Notes under the pieces: model-generated
Seen by the model: only the letters and a program-made list of their open reading frames with translations
Databases searched by the model: none
Told to the model about the DNA's origin: nothing
Assembly (NCBI GenBank): GCA_001557505.1
Contig: LSAX01000007.1
Span: 2,418,001-2,482,000 of the forward strand
Reading direction: 5' to 3'
Length of the DNA: 64,000 nucleotides
Source of the DNA: Reticulascus tulasneorum
Lineage: Eukaryota; Ascomycota; Sordariomycetes; Glomerellales; Reticulascaceae
Part shown: positions 12,901-25,106 of the stretch, piece by piece
Numbering within the stretch: position 1 is the first letter of the stretch
Layout: every line of letters begins with the position of its first letter
Translations under genes and position numbers: made by a program

Positions 12901-14556
12901 ACATGCCGACCTGTGTGCGTGCGGCCTTGAAGACTACGTACTACATAGTAGTAGGCCACGAAGTTTGGGCCTCGAATTTCTGGTTGTGATTTTCGACGGT
13001 TCAACCGCACGAGGGCGACTACAGGGTCTGGCCGATACATCCGGGCACTGACCTCATATCTGAGATGGTTATTCGAGACGCTATTCAGAAATTCTCCTAC
13101 CGAGTTTGTGGATCAAAGTGCTCAGGTACGAAGTACATACGTACAATATCTATTCTGCTGGGTAGGGATCCAAGGGTCGACTTCCTGTGTAGCAGTTATT
13201 TTTGTCTCCCATCTTCTGGCTACGTTCTTGTAAGGGCACGCCCCCTTGTCCTGGCACTTGTTTGAAGGCGGGTACTCGAACATACTCCCGAGCGAGCAGG
13301 CCCCATCAAACTCGAGGGGGATTCTAGGCCCCACGATTATTCAGCGAACGGGTCTGAAATGCTTGAGCCCTATCGTCCAGGTCGCCGGTATCGTGGGGAG
13401 TGAGTGGAGCCTTGGGATGACTCCTGAGGCAGGTAATGGGAGCGACAGCCAGCCTGGCTAGGATAGTACGTAGCAAGTAGTGCATGCAGGACCATTTAGA
13501 AATGACGAGAGAAGTTAAAAATCAATCAGCGACAGGAAACTTATCGAGATGATGAGTGGCTTGCTCCTTTCTGGTGGCCAAATCCCGTCCAGGCAGGGAT
13601 GTCGATGATGGCGACTGGTGGATTGGGTGGTCAGTCCAGAGCCTTACGAATGATCAGAGCGGGGAAGTTCGGCGAGAGATTCACAGGGATCTGGGCGGTA
13701 GGGCGGCCTACGGGCGTTTGTACGCAGTCAGTGTGTATGTAGTATGGTAAAACTAGATTCAGATCGACGACGTGTTTGACCCCTTCCAACGACGGGAACA
13801 AAGCAAGGTTTTCCGAGGTTTCTCTTTGTGAAGCGTGTTGGGGGAGGAGTGCTGCTGCACCTTTGGATTTGCTTGCAGCGTCTGTCTCCCAAAGAAGAAA
13901 TCATATCATGGTTGACACGGCACCACCAAAGAACCAGCAGCACCACCACACCACCCAGATTGATGGGCACACTGGATCGGATCAGAGCCTCGTCCACGCC
14001 ATACCCCTCCTCTTTGTGGGGTAGAATCGTAGGGGGGTGGGATGAGAGGCCATCGAAAGCTCAACATGATGATGTCGGAGGCATGTTGGGCGCTGAGTAT
14101 ATGCACCGTCGATTGGTCTCTCGATCAATCAGGAGGCGGCGGCCATACATAGCCTGCAGCAGGCGAACAGAGTTGGAGTCGCACTTGAACATTACATTGC
14201 ACCACCTCGATCCGAGTGAATCCTACAGAATGCAGTGGTGGTGGAGGAGGAGGAGGTCGAGCAGTAGGAGAAGGGAAGAGACGAGACGATGAGACGAGAT
14301 GCAGAATAGTGGAGAGAGATGCAAATGATTGAACGCATCCAATACACCTAATTATGTAGATGCAATCGAAAGGTACGCAGAAGCTACCTCCACGGTAGCA
14401 ATACGTAGTATTAGTGGAGGCAAATGATAGCGTGCGTATGTATGTCCTGCGTAGGATGGATGTTTGGGCCTGGCCGGGGAGAGGGGTGAGCATGGGCCGG
14501 ATCACGGCTTCAGTGTTTTAGCGGGCTGCAGCCCCAATTAGTTGGATGCAGGCCAG

Positions 14557-14583
14557 CCCCCCCCCCCCCCCCCCCCCCCCCCC
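14557..14583. repeat. C27 homopolymer
   Basis: Twenty-seven consecutive C on the plus strand, the longest homopolymer in the window, flanked on both sides by CAGCC-like sequence (GGCCAG before, AGCCAG after). Confidence 0.9.
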
Positions 14584-14792
14584 AGCCAGTTAGTGGATGC
14601 TAGGGCTAAGGTTACCTGCCTGCAAGCCAACCACCGTTCGCGACATTTGTAGCTATCTTGGTACGTATTTCCATGGTCCGCACACTCCAGCCAGCAAAGC
14701 ACCACCTAACCAACAGCTGCGCTACCTAGCAACTGCCACCGAGGCACACTCCTTTCCCACCTGCAGCATCTCTGCCGCTCCTGACCTGGCTG

Positions 14793-14813
14793 GCTGCTGC
14801 TGCTGCTGCTGCT
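14793..14813. repeat. (GCT)7 microsatellite
   Basis: Seven perfect GCT triplets in the gene-free region upstream of the Whi3-like gene. I could not assign it to a coding exon. Confidence 0.9.
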
Positions 14814-17804
14814 GTGTTCGGACCAAGTCTCTCTCCGTGCTAGCTACATGACCCTACACAATAGCTGACTGGCTTGCCTGGGTAGCCTTGGTGCATCCGG
14901 GGTGGACGGCTTCCTCGACCACCGTAAGCCTGTACGGACTACAGATTACCTTGGATGCACTCTGCTGGACCCTCCACAGCTGATTGCCGGGGGCATTGGG
15001 CACGTAGTGGTCTACTAGCGCCCACGTTGGCCCGTTCGCCTAATTAGATGCTACTTTGATAAACTAAGCTTGTGTCCGAAGTTCCTGTGTAGGTACCGAC
15101 CTAGCGCTAAGTTATAGTGCCCATACCTGTGGGCGAATCTCCCCACCTGCCGATCGCACTGTAGATGCTGGTTACATCACCATCACTCTATCAGCCATGG
15201 GATGCAAAGCTTCATCCTTCTGGACCTCCATATGTATGGTCCCCTAACCTCCCTTTCTCTGCATGCATTCCGATTCTGCTATGGTACCGATAGGAAGGTT
15301 GTGAGCTTCTTGCTTATGGACGCAAAGGCAGTTCCGAGGAGTTGATCCATCGATATGCACACCTTGTCTCCCCCTCTCTCTCTCACTTGCATACACACAT
15401 CAGCACCATATTTCAACGGTTTCACGTCCGTCTATAGTACCACGGAACACAATCATACATCATATATACGGACTACTGATGGCTCAAAAGGCTGTCCCCA
15501 TCCTCCCTGCTGCAGGATAAGATGAACGGTGACTGCCGGCACGGCCTGGTTCTCTGGGTGGGTTCCGTCGCATTCCACGACGTACTTTCTCTGGTTGGTG
15601 TCTGCCAAACACAACATGAAGGGAACCAGGAACTCTTCCCAGATGGCTACCACACCACCACATGGCATGGAGCATTTTGGGAGGGGGAGAGGGGGGGGAG
15701 GAAACAGGTACAGAGCGCACACCCCCCCTCCCCTCCCCCTATTTACTCCTCGCCATCGAAAGCAGATCAGAAGCATGTTTCTGACGACGACCCCAAATGC
15801 TTCCCTCTTCCTGGGTGGTCTCTACCCCTGTCAGGATTCTCACCGGTTTCAGCGAGCAATTTGAAAATTTTCATCTGCTTCTACACAGCTATCTCGCTCT
15901 GGGTTTTTTGCGACTTCGAAACCCCGTCGTCCTTATCTCTGTACCGTGCCCTGCCATGTTCCTGAGTGAAATCTGAGGGCTATCTCCACTGTGCCATCTG
16001 CCCGAGACTTCACACGGTGCAATCCTTGTTTCAGCAGGTTACCGCACTCCCTTAGGGTCGTTCTTTCTTCATGATAACGACACACAGTGCCTGGTAAATC
16101 GCTTTCGCACGTGCCGCATCCACTCTCTATGCAGTGTAATCTGTACCTAGGCAGGTACCTCTTCCCTCTCCATCCATCCACCCATCCTTCACGATATGAT
16201 ACGGTCTAACCTACATATGTAGCAGGCTAGCTAAAAACCCCCCAAAAACCGCCAGCAACTCTTCAAACGGTGGCCAACAACAGCCCAAAGTCAATTCTAC
16301 CCCTGGGCCTTGTCGTTTTCGTCGTCGTCCTCCTCCTCCTCATCTCCCCTACTACTGCTGCGCCGTTCTCCCCCTCACCAGAAGAACGCCAACGTGCCAC
16401 AGAACAGAACAGGCCTGAGGCAGCTGCTGCGGAGTGCAAGGAAGGCGCCTGCCTGTCCCTAGGTACGTATCCACAGCGCTCTTCCATCTCACCCCCACCT
16501 AATGTGAATCCCGAACCCATGAAGACGATCAAAGACGGCCGCCGCCACGAACAGACAGAGCCCCCAGCTGGGATATTGCACGGACATCAGGGGATGAGCG
16601 CGCGAGAAACGAGGTCGCGCGATTTCATTCGACTTTTCATTTCGACTGTGAGAAACACACAAGACCGGCACCCTTCGGACGTCAGCTCGAAGTAAAAGAG
16701 ACAGAGGTAATAGCACAAAGCAGGTATGCCTTAGCATTGCCGGAAAATCCACACCGAGTACTTTACACTTTACGCGATCAGCCTCTGATTGGTACGATAG
16801 CTCTTCCGAGAAGTCCAGCGACATCGCGGCGACAGGTATGTAGGTTGTCCCTCCCCCTCCTCCAACGAGAATCGCGCACGAACTTGGCGACCTTTTGTCT
16901 CTCTTTCCCACCCCTCCCCCCCCATCCATCCTCATCGAACCTCCTCCCCCCCTCCAACACAGGAAAACACCCCTTCGCATCCCAGGAGCTGTTTGCCAAC
17001 CCCGACTAGGTCTGCAAACTAACTAACAGCTAATAACTCCCTCAGTGCCTGCGCCGCTTTGTTCATTCGAGCCTCCTCCGTGCAAAAGTACAATCAGATT
17101 GTGGCCGGCCCCGTCTTGCTCCTAGTCGATTCGATTCCTCGTCGCTGGTGTTAGCCTGGCTCGCTATCCACCATCACACCTTGGTCGAAGCCCCCCATTG
17201 GGTACCTGTCATCATCAAGCTTCGAGGGGCCCCGGCAAGTGTATGTGCCTCTGGCCTGTCATCAACTGCATACCGTGCCGGTCCCCAGTCCCAGAACCGA
17301 CGAGACCCTCCTCAACATCCTCCACCCCCCCAGCACAGCCAGCAGATGGTCTTTCATCCTGCACCAAGCCGTCTTGAACCTGACGCCCCAAGAACCACAC
17401 ACACTCTCTCTCACTGACACACACCTCTTTCTCTATCTGCTCTGCACTTTACCTTACCTTGACACACCTGCCTCCCACCCTCCCTTCCCCGAAACTTTGA
17501 GGCTCGATACATAACTTGTTGGTCCCCTTTGCGACAGCTCACTTCGCACAACGCCCACTCCCCTCTTCCCCCCATCCCCCCAACTTTTCAATCATTTTGG
17601 TAGCAGGCTGCATCTCATAGCCCGCTCTGTGTCTTATCGCGCCGCCCCCCCGAAGCCTAGATAATTTCCATTCGCGTCTTGGCCGGAGAGTTCACATCTT
17701 CTGTCGTCGCGTACCTGAACAGTTCCTGAAGTCGATCAGCGCGATCGTCGCATTTTCCTCAGACACCCGGATTGGAATTTAAATCCTCATAGGATCGCTT
17801 TCGC

Positions 17805-19517
17805 ATGCACCTACTCCATCGGCTGATGACCGGCGAACATTGTGAACCAGGCGCATCATCATTCGCGTCCGCGAAATCTACATATCCCGCAATGACTTCG
17901 AGTCGCGCCAGTCCATATCCACCCACTACCACTGCAACAAAGTCCGCCATGGCTGCGCCGGCTTTTCTACAACAATCGGCTTCCTACAGGACCAGCGTTA
18001 CATCTCAATCGACATATCCGCTTTCCATTACTGCCGTCCATCCCTATGAGCACAATGCGAACAAGCCAGTTGGAACCCCGTTTGCCCCCTCCAGCAAGGC
18101 CGCTGCCGCGGCAGTCCTGATCCGTCGCCTCCCATTGAACACCTCCGAAGAATCTCTCCGTTTGATGGTTGTTTGGTCTAAAGAATTAGTGGACGTTGAG
18201 GTTCTACCGATAGAACAGTCGGATGACTCTGGCTTCCGATCGGCCATCTTGAGATTCAGAAGTTCTGCTGGTGCCGTGGAGGCGAAGAACATGCTGGATG
18301 GAAAGTCGAACATCTCCAACGATGCGGACATGATTGTGGATATCCTCGGTGGAAGCCCTGTCACATCGAGGAAATATGGAGCCGAGCCAAACGGAACTAA
18401 TACTTCGAGTGCCGCCTCGTCCGTTGGGTCGTCTGGTCAGGCGTCGCGACAGCCACCCCGATTCAACAACGGCGGTTTCCACTCTCTCGAGAAGATTTCG
18501 CCACCTATGAATGGCCTCTACGGCAGCAATGAGTTACCAAATCCCGAGTCCAGCGCTCATTATCAGAATCTCTTCTCGCCGCAGTCCCCGATCGGAAACC
18601 ACCTCACTGAGCGCACCCGTATCTCTGGCAAGACCCTCATCAACCACGATGCTGCGGACGACGATGAGACGGGTGAGCTGCTAAAAGATCCGGTCGCATA
18701 TGCAGAGAACGGTGCTACGGCCCAGAGACGGGCCACCGCCCCACAGATACCCATTTCCCGCTTGGCCAGCTTATCTCTCAACACAAACAGTTCACCCGGC
18801 CCTTCGTCTTTGCCGCCTTATGGGCACCAAATGTCTGCCCATACCAGCACCATGTCCCCTACGGTCATGAACGGTGCGACACATTCCGGTATGCACTTTC
18901 CGATGGGAGGTTCTCAGTTTGGGCGCCACAACTTCCCGCCCGTGAATCCTGCCGACCAGAACCCGCCATGCAATACCCTCTACGTGGGTAATCTGCCCAT
19001 CGATACGTCCGAGGAAGAGCTGAAGGCCATGTTCTCCAAGCAGAGAGGCTACAAGAGACTCTGCTTCAGAACCAAGCAGAACGGGCCAATGTGTTTTGTG
19101 GAGTTTGAAGACGTGTCGTTTGCCACGAAAGCACTACATGAGCTTTACGGCCATCCGCTTCACAACAGCGTAAAGGGTGGGATCCGACTCAGCTTCTCCA
19201 AAAACCCTCTTGGTGTTCGATCCGGCCAGTCCACGGGCCAGTCGTCACCCGGCCCAATGGGTGGGATGATGACAGGGTCCTCGAATGGATTTACAACTGC
19301 AAATGGTCCGCCACCTGGGCTCTCAGCTCCTCCAGGACTTGGCTCTGGGCGATACAGTGGGGGTTCCGGGAATCATGGTTATAGCGTCGCCGGGTTTCCA
19401 GGTGCCAGCAACAACGTTTGGAACGGATACAACGGGCCAATGACCGCTGGTGGTCCAGGGTCCATGATCAACAACAAGTCAACAAATTACCTTCCACCTC
19501 ACATGCTAGGCAGGTAA
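17805..19517 (+). CDS. whi3: Whi3-like RNA-binding protein with two RRM-type domains
   Basis: Single exon, 570 aa. The C-terminal RRM at about residues 389-471 has RNP2 LYVGNL and a family-typical RNP1-like MCFVEFED, then a conserved [13 protein letters not shown] ending. This is the Whi3/Whi4 family signature. A degenerate N-terminal RRM (about 102-182, [15 protein letters not shown]) lacks clear aromatic RNP residues. Between and after the domains lie low-complexity Ser/Pro/Gly/Asn stretches, expected of proteins that form mRNP condensates. In yeast Whi3 binds UGCAU-bearing mRNAs such as CLN3 and limits G1 progression. In filamentous fungi, homologues act in nuclear-cycle and polarity control. 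The ATG at 17805 is the first in frame. Met30 and Met49 are alternatives, because the first 50 residues have no visible domain. The role is inferred from the family. Confidence 0.88.
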   Translation: MHLLHRLMTGEHCEPGASSFASAKSTYPAMTSSRASPYPPTTTATKSAMAAPAFLQQSASYRTSVTSQSTYPLSITAVHPYEHNANKPVGTPFAPSSKAAAAAVLIRRLPLNTSEESLRLMVVWSKELVDVEVLPIEQSDDSGFRSAILRFRSSAGAVEAKNMLDGKSNISNDADMIVDILGGSPVTSRKYGAEPNGTNTSSAASSVGSSGQASRQPPRFNNGGFHSLEKISPPMNGLYGSNELPNPESSAHYQNLFSPQSPIGNHLTERTRISGKTLINHDAADDDETGELLKDPVAYAENGATAQRRATAPQIPISRLASLSLNTNSSPGPSSLPPYGHQMSAHTSTMSPTVMNGATHSGMHFPMGGSQFGRHNFPPVNPADQNPPCNTLYVGNLPIDTSEEELKAMFSKQRGYKRLCFRTKQNGPMCFVEFEDVSFATKALHELYGHPLHNSVKGGIRLSFSKNPLGVRSGQSTGQSSPGPMGGMMTGSSNGFTTANGPPPGLSAPPGLGSGRYSGGSGNHGYSVAGFPGASNNVWNGYNGPMTAGGPGSMINNKSTNYLPPHMLGR

Positions 19518-22500
19518 ATATGGCCTGGCGATGATATCTACATGATTGCGGCATCTAATCATTTTCTTGACGCACCGGCGTTTGGGTTGTTCGTGGTGGC
19601 AGAGGCATATACATCGGCCACAAGCATCCATAATGAATTTGGACAGCTGCGTGAGGCGCAGGGCTTGGTTCGAGGATATTTCATTGATATTTTTTCAATG
19701 ACTAGGCACATTTGGACCAGTCGATACGATACGTCTCTGGGAGATTGCCCTACTTGGCTTACATCTGCATCTACGGTGGCATTTCGTTCAGCCTCAGGAT
19801 TTTGGTCTTTTCGAGTTTTGTTTTTCCCACCACGCGTTGACCTCGATCTGGACCTCGAGATGATTCCCCTTTTTTCTTAAGCGACGGGCGCATTGCTGCA
19901 CACTACTGGCGGAGTTTAAGAGGTTTCTTTTTCGTTCTCGTCGCACAGTCGAGGAGTCTGGGAGACAGGCATTCTCGAGTGTTTGATCTAGTCGCTCGAT
20001 CGGACTATTCGACTTGAGTCGGCTCTCGAGTCTGTTGGCAATTGGTTTCGTTTTCATTCTCTCCTTTCGTTCATTCAGCAAGGCGCGTGGTTTGGACGGT
20101 CTGGCACAACGCCAAATGGCATCATTCACAATCTGGCGAGGCTTGCGGGAGCTGCGCGCCGCGCACACACCAGTCGACGGGAGATTTGTAGGGAGTTACG
20201 AGGGTTTCTTTTTGTTTTCTCCTTTTTCCCGTGCTGAATCTCTGCGGAGCACTTGGGAGGAGGGGTGGTGACACAGGATAGGGGGGGGGACTTCGCAAAC
20301 CGGGAAAAGAGATTCATGGGCAAACCATCAGCGAGCGATGTACGACAAAGCAACTTGGTTGAGACTACTTGTGTTTCTTTTCCCTCGACCGAGACGGCAT
20401 GAAGGAAAGACAAAATGCTCAAAAGCGAAAAAGAACACATCTGGATCGGTATAGTTTTCATGGAGCCTCAAAAGAAACGGGGGAAGGGGAAACGGGATAT
20501 CATAGTTGGAATGGACACATGCGGATTGCTAAAAGGAATGGTTGCAAAGGGCGCACCGTGGGTGGGTTCGGAGCGGCACCGGGAGGTGGGCTTGCGCTGC
20601 GGGGGGCGAGACATGGCAGGCGATTCTTGCACTCAGTTGAAGGGGAAACTGGTCGTGGCTGATACTCATGGGAGGCGAGGCTGCATTTCTTCTGTCTATC
20701 AAGAGAGACAGCTGTTTAACGGTACGCATCCAATGGGCTGGCATCAAAGACAGGGAAGGAACCATTCATCACGGCTGGGAAAGATGGATTGTCATTGTCG
20801 AGCTTCTCGAGTTTCTTCGAGAGTGCTCTTCTCTAATCGCTCGGGGCGGAGTTTCCATTTGTCATTTTCTGCTTTCGTATCAGGACAGGCACATACCCCC
20901 TCTACAGGTTCTTTTTTATTTTCTTTCTTGCGAGGATTAGGCTCCATAGGACAAAGACGCAGGCAATTTGCTACTTGTGGAATCGAGTTGCCGTCTCCCT
21001 AATCGTTAGGACTTTCTTGATGATCAGGGGCCAGTTTTCCATGTGATATCGTGATCTTTGGCTTCTTTCAGACCAGGCGGGCCCGCACACAGGCATTACA
21101 CACCAGATAGGAGGATCCAGACCCGATGTCCGAATCTCATGGCGCCGTCTTAGACAGAGCGGACAATCCCTGGCGTGCTATTGGGCTTCGATGCGGCCTA
21201 TCAGCGAGGAACAAGAAGCTTGGGGAGCCCGCGGGTTTGGTGGGTGTGTGGTGGGGTGGGTCTGAAGTGCCTAGCTGTTTCCTACATTCGTACCAGCCAA
21301 ATACACATCAAGCATACACGAACCTCGAGGATGACATGTCTCGGGTTCCGTGAGATAGCATGTGAAAGGTCTTCGTCCTGGAACAAGGACGATCATGAAG
21401 ATGTATGTCATTTCCGGCGGCCAAGCCGGCCAGGTGTCGTAGCGACCGTCTGGGGCGGTTCTCTGTCCTGAGCGACGCGGATTGTGCAATGGCCGAACGC
21501 AGAGGCTTGCGGAAGAGCACGCACGCATATGCCATTCCGTTTACTCTACAGCATGCAGGCGTAGCGAAGGCTGGTATATGTGGTTTCTGGTATAGAGGCA
21601 CCCACCTCATCCGGTATCAGATACGTAACCGCCATTGTGGCGGCTCGATTCGGGGGGCTAGAACGATTTCGTGAGGTGGTGCCGCCCAGCGAATGATTTA
21701 GCAGTCCTGACCGACGTAGTCTTGGAGCTTGACCGGTGAGGGGCAAAGATGGATGTCGTGCTGGACCAGGGGGGTGTGGAAGGGGAAGGGGACGGGGGAG
21801 GGAGAGGCACGGCTCGAGGACCGGTCAGGACGGGAAATTTTGGCCCTAGGGCGACGACCTGGGCTGCACTAGCATCCCAGGCTAGAGAGTACGTAGTTCT
21901 CTGCAGTTTGTGATGGTGTCTCGGGCGATAGATGGGGATGAAGATGGGGATGTGTGGATGTGGAAGGATGGGATGAAATGGGGGAGAGGGGGGGGAGGGC
22001 TTTTTGGAGGGGAGGGGGGGGGTGCGTGGCGGGTGACCCATGAAACCCGACACATGTGCAAAATTCCATCCATACGGCGGCTTGGAGATTGATGTATGTA
22101 AGGTGTATCACAAAGTGGAATCCGGCGCATGCATCTGTGAGGTTTATTCCGAAAGCTGAAGAGGCGCGAAAGAGAGTTCCCTCCTCTCCTCTCTTTGTCT
22201 CCTCCCCCTGGCCAGGGAAGGCCATCGACAACAACAGGCTGTCCAGGTCGCAGATACATGCTCGAAACGAACCAGATATGTACTGTAGCGACACAACCGT
22301 ACGTAGTCCTATCCGGTCTGTCTCCATAACTAATTATAGGTAGGTATATAATCATCCACAACCATATCCCGCCATATTCCGCATCCCCTCTACCGTCCAA
22401 GCTTGCTTTTTACTGAAGAAAGATCAAGAACCGTTCTACGGACTACAAGTAGTTGTCATCAATTCTAGCGTAAGAAATGATCGCCCGGACACCCGTCCGT

Positions 22501-23158
22501 TAAATCAGATCCGGGAATCCCCCCCTCCCTCCCCCTTCCCTCTCTCTCATCTTCCCCCCACCCCCACGTACCCAAAATCGATGTCGTTAGTTAAAGCTAC
22601 ATGTGCTTCGTGGCCCTGTTTACTCGCATCTGCCAAGCCGGCCGCGGGGGGTGGGCGGGTTTTTTACCATACGACTAGCTTGCTGGAGGCGCCCAGGCGG
22701 AAAGACCCCCCAAATCAAATAAATCCAAGCCAAAACGGGGGGGGTGCCAGCTGCCCGATTTGTGCATCTAGACGAGTGAAAGAGGCGGCGGCGTTGGACG
22801 GATCTGGGCAGATTGGGGGGAGGGAAGAGGGTGGTAGTAGTCGCCAACGGAGCATTCGGCGGGGGAGGGAGGGGGGAATAATAACGGGACATTTTTTGCG
22901 TAATATGCGTTGGCGTCGTTGGGGTTTCCGGCTCTGGCGATATATATTAAAAGGCAGCGTGGGGAACGTCCTGGGAGCCCCCCCTGGACGTGGTGCTTTT
23001 CTGTGCGACCGGGCATTGGGGAAAAACCCAAACCTCATTTGTTTGACTTTTTCTTTATTCGGTGGCCTTGTGGGATCAATCGTGGATTCCGAAGAAGGAG
23101 GAAAGAAAGAAAGAGGAAAGAAAGAAAGAAAGAAAGAAAGAAAGAAAAAGCGGTTGCG
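19518..23158. other. Gene-free 3.6 kb region between whi3 and the methyltransferase gene
   Basis: This holds the 3' flank of the Whi3-like gene and the promoter of the LaeA-like gene. The overlapping open frames at 20,369-21,002 and 22,581-23,201 carry no motifs. The last 60 bases before the ATG at 23159 are almost pure purine (GAAA repeats). Confidence 0.6.
23089..23150. repeat. Purine tract of GAAA repeats in the 5' leader
   Basis: A (GAAA)n-rich purine tract that ends nine bases before the start codon of the LaeA-like methyltransferase, so it most likely lies in the mRNA leader or core promoter. Confidence 0.8.
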
Positions 23159-25055
23159 ATGGCCGATTCAAGTAAAACTCATGACGCTGGCGATGATGTG
23201 ATGGTCGACGCCGAGATGGACCAGGAGCAGTTGAGGGTCCAGTTGGCCAGTTATGCCGAAGTCAACGAGCTAGAGATTGACGTATGTCCATCATCATCAT
23301 CCTCCTCCTCCGCCATCACCCATACATAGCGAACTCGTCGCTATCCCATCACCAAACCAGTCCATCTCCCGTCACACCACCGCCGTTCACACGCTCATCA
23401 TCTTCCCCGAACTCCCCCACATTCTTGTACCACTCACTACGCTTTTGCCTTGCCTTGCCTTGCCTTGCCTTGCCTTGCCTTGCTCTGCTTTGCCCTTCCC
23501 TTGTTCCCCCCTCCCCCCCGCCCATAAACCCCATTCATTGGCAATCATGTGAGAGGAGGCAAAGGGGACGAAACGCAGCCCACTGACCGACCGCCTGTCG
23601 ACATAAACAGACATGGGATTCGGACTCTGCCGTCGGCGGCATGAGCTATCCGTGAGTGCTTGTGAACTGCTTCAATCCACTAACATGTGTCTTTGTCGGG
23701 AATCAAAAGCCGAACCCAAAGCCGCTGACTCGTTTCCCGCGCGGAAGCTCGTCGACCATGAGTGTTTCGAGTAGTCTCTACGACCACGTCGAGGAGAACG
23801 GGAGGACCTACCACCGCTACAAGGAAGGCCGTATGTGTTACGTCTCCTCCACGCTTCAACGCCCCCCCCCTTTACGCGTTCCTGGGGGTTGCTTGCGCTG
23901 ACGAGTCTGGCAGAGTACATATTGCCGAATGATGAGGTGAGAAAAAGCAGCTTCGATAGTGATCTGAAAGGGCATGGGGAAGACTGATGAGAGATGTGTT
24001 TGCGCATAGCCTGAGCAAGACCGATTAGGTACGGGTTCTGATTATGCATGTTTCTCCGAGTTTCTAACACGTGCTTCTAGACTTTCAGCATAAACTGTAT
24101 AAGCTCTGTCTTGATGGGAAACTATATATCGCCCCTATCAAGGAGCACCCCGCCAACGTCCTCGATGTAGCGACTGGCACCGGCATTTGGGCCGTTGAGT
24201 TCGGTGAGAAACTTCCCCAGGTCCATCCGTAACCGCCTCTCTCGACTAACCCCCTGGACAGCTCAAGAGTTTCCGGAATCCCATGTTGTGGGAACAGATC
24301 TGTCTCCGATCCAGCCAGCCCAGTCCGTCCTCAATCCCCCTACAGGACCCCGGACCCCAGACCCCAGTAGCTAACCCCAGCCCAGCGCACCGCCGAACGT
24401 GAGCTTCGAAATCAGTGATGCGGAAGATGAGTGGATTTTCCCCACCAAATTCGACTTCATCCACATGCGGGCCGTCGTGACCTGCTTCAAGGATCCGAAG
24501 TCCGTGTTCGCCTCGGCCTTCGACGCCCTCGCGCCAGGTGGCTACCTGCAGCTGCGTGATCCCCTCTTCCCCATGCTGTATCTGACCCCTCCGCCGGAGA
24601 ACTGCGCCCTCAAGCGCTGGAACGACCTGATTCTCGAGGCAGCGGCGAAGCTCGGCCGCGCGTGGACCAATGCCGTCCACTACAAGGCGTGGCTGGAGGA
24701 GCTGGGGTTTCGGGACGTGGTGGAGATTAAGGAGAGGTTGCCTTTGAATCCCTGGGTGAAGAGCAGGAGGATGAAGTACCTGAGCTTGTGGCTGCAGCAT
24801 GATCTGCTGAGTGGGCTGGAAGCGATGAGCATGGCCCTTTTCACGAGGGTATTGGGGTGGGAGGCTGAGAAGGTGAGGGAGTTCTTGGAGGATGTCAGGA
24901 AAGATATGCAGGATACGAATATCCATGCGTATTCGGAGGGGTAAGTTTCTGCACCTGTGTGCTGACGAGATGTTGTCGTTGGACTGACTTGTTTTAGTGT
25001 CATCGTGTACGGTAGGAAACCTTATGAGCATGAAGATGCGGAGGCACGGTCGTGA
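23159..25055 (+). CDS. LaeA-like class I SAM-dependent methyltransferase
   Basis: Nine exons: 23159-23281, 23611-23651, 23748-23830, 23914-23936, 24010-24028, 24081-24203, 24262-24322, 24386-24940, 24998-25055. The sum is 1086 nt, or 361 aa. The N-terminal third is acidic, then comes the LaeA-family stretch ENGRTYHRYKEGQYILPNDE. SAM-binding motif I is LDVATGTGIWAVEF (about 124-137). It is followed by an acidic motif II (VVGTDLSPIQP) and a later PGGYLQLRD strand. The family includes the velvet-complex regulator LaeA and many paralogues of unknown substrate, so this may be a paralogue rather than LaeA itself. The donor of intron 7 (GTCCGT) and the acceptor before 23748 are inferred from reading frame; the rest are canonical. 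Exons 4 and 5 are only 23 and 19 nt. It converges on a Zn2Cys6 regulator whose stop is 51 bp away. Confidence 0.85.
23448..23482. repeat. (CCTTG)7 pentanucleotide repeat in intron 1
   Basis: Seven perfect tandem CCTTG units inside the 329-nt first intron (23282-23610) of the LaeA-like gene. That intron is several times longer than others in the window. The same pentamer, in the opposite orientation, recurs at about 44219-44242. Confidence 0.9.
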
Positions 25056-25106
25056 AGCGAGTGGATAGTGTAGATTTGATGTACATATGCCCGAGGGCCT
25101 TCAGCC

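Larger units (their letters stand above)
8505..17804. other. Gene-free 9.3 kb divergent intergenic region
   Basis: This lies between the divergent dehydrogenase and Whi3-like genes. No ORF here carries a recognisable domain. The stretch from about 16,200 to 17,780 is pyrimidine-rich on the plus strand and contains CA/CT repeats (17395-17440). It probably includes the promoter and a long 5' leader of the Whi3-like gene, perhaps with a leader intron ending at the TAG just before 17792. Similar CTCTCTCTCAC stretches occur near 11270 and 15375. It also holds G15 (9978-9992), C27 (14557-14583) and a (GCT)7 microsatellite. Confidence 0.6.

Noticed and set aside
16270..16695. Apparent small secreted protein with a hydrophobic N-terminus
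   Set aside because: The frame opens with GTG, and the hydrophobic stretch is encoded by a GTC/CTC low-complexity run. No supporting motif or context.
20369..21002. Overlapping frames downstream of whi3
   Set aside because: Arg/Lys/Gly-rich, motif-free and overlapping in two frames; most likely 3' flanking sequence.
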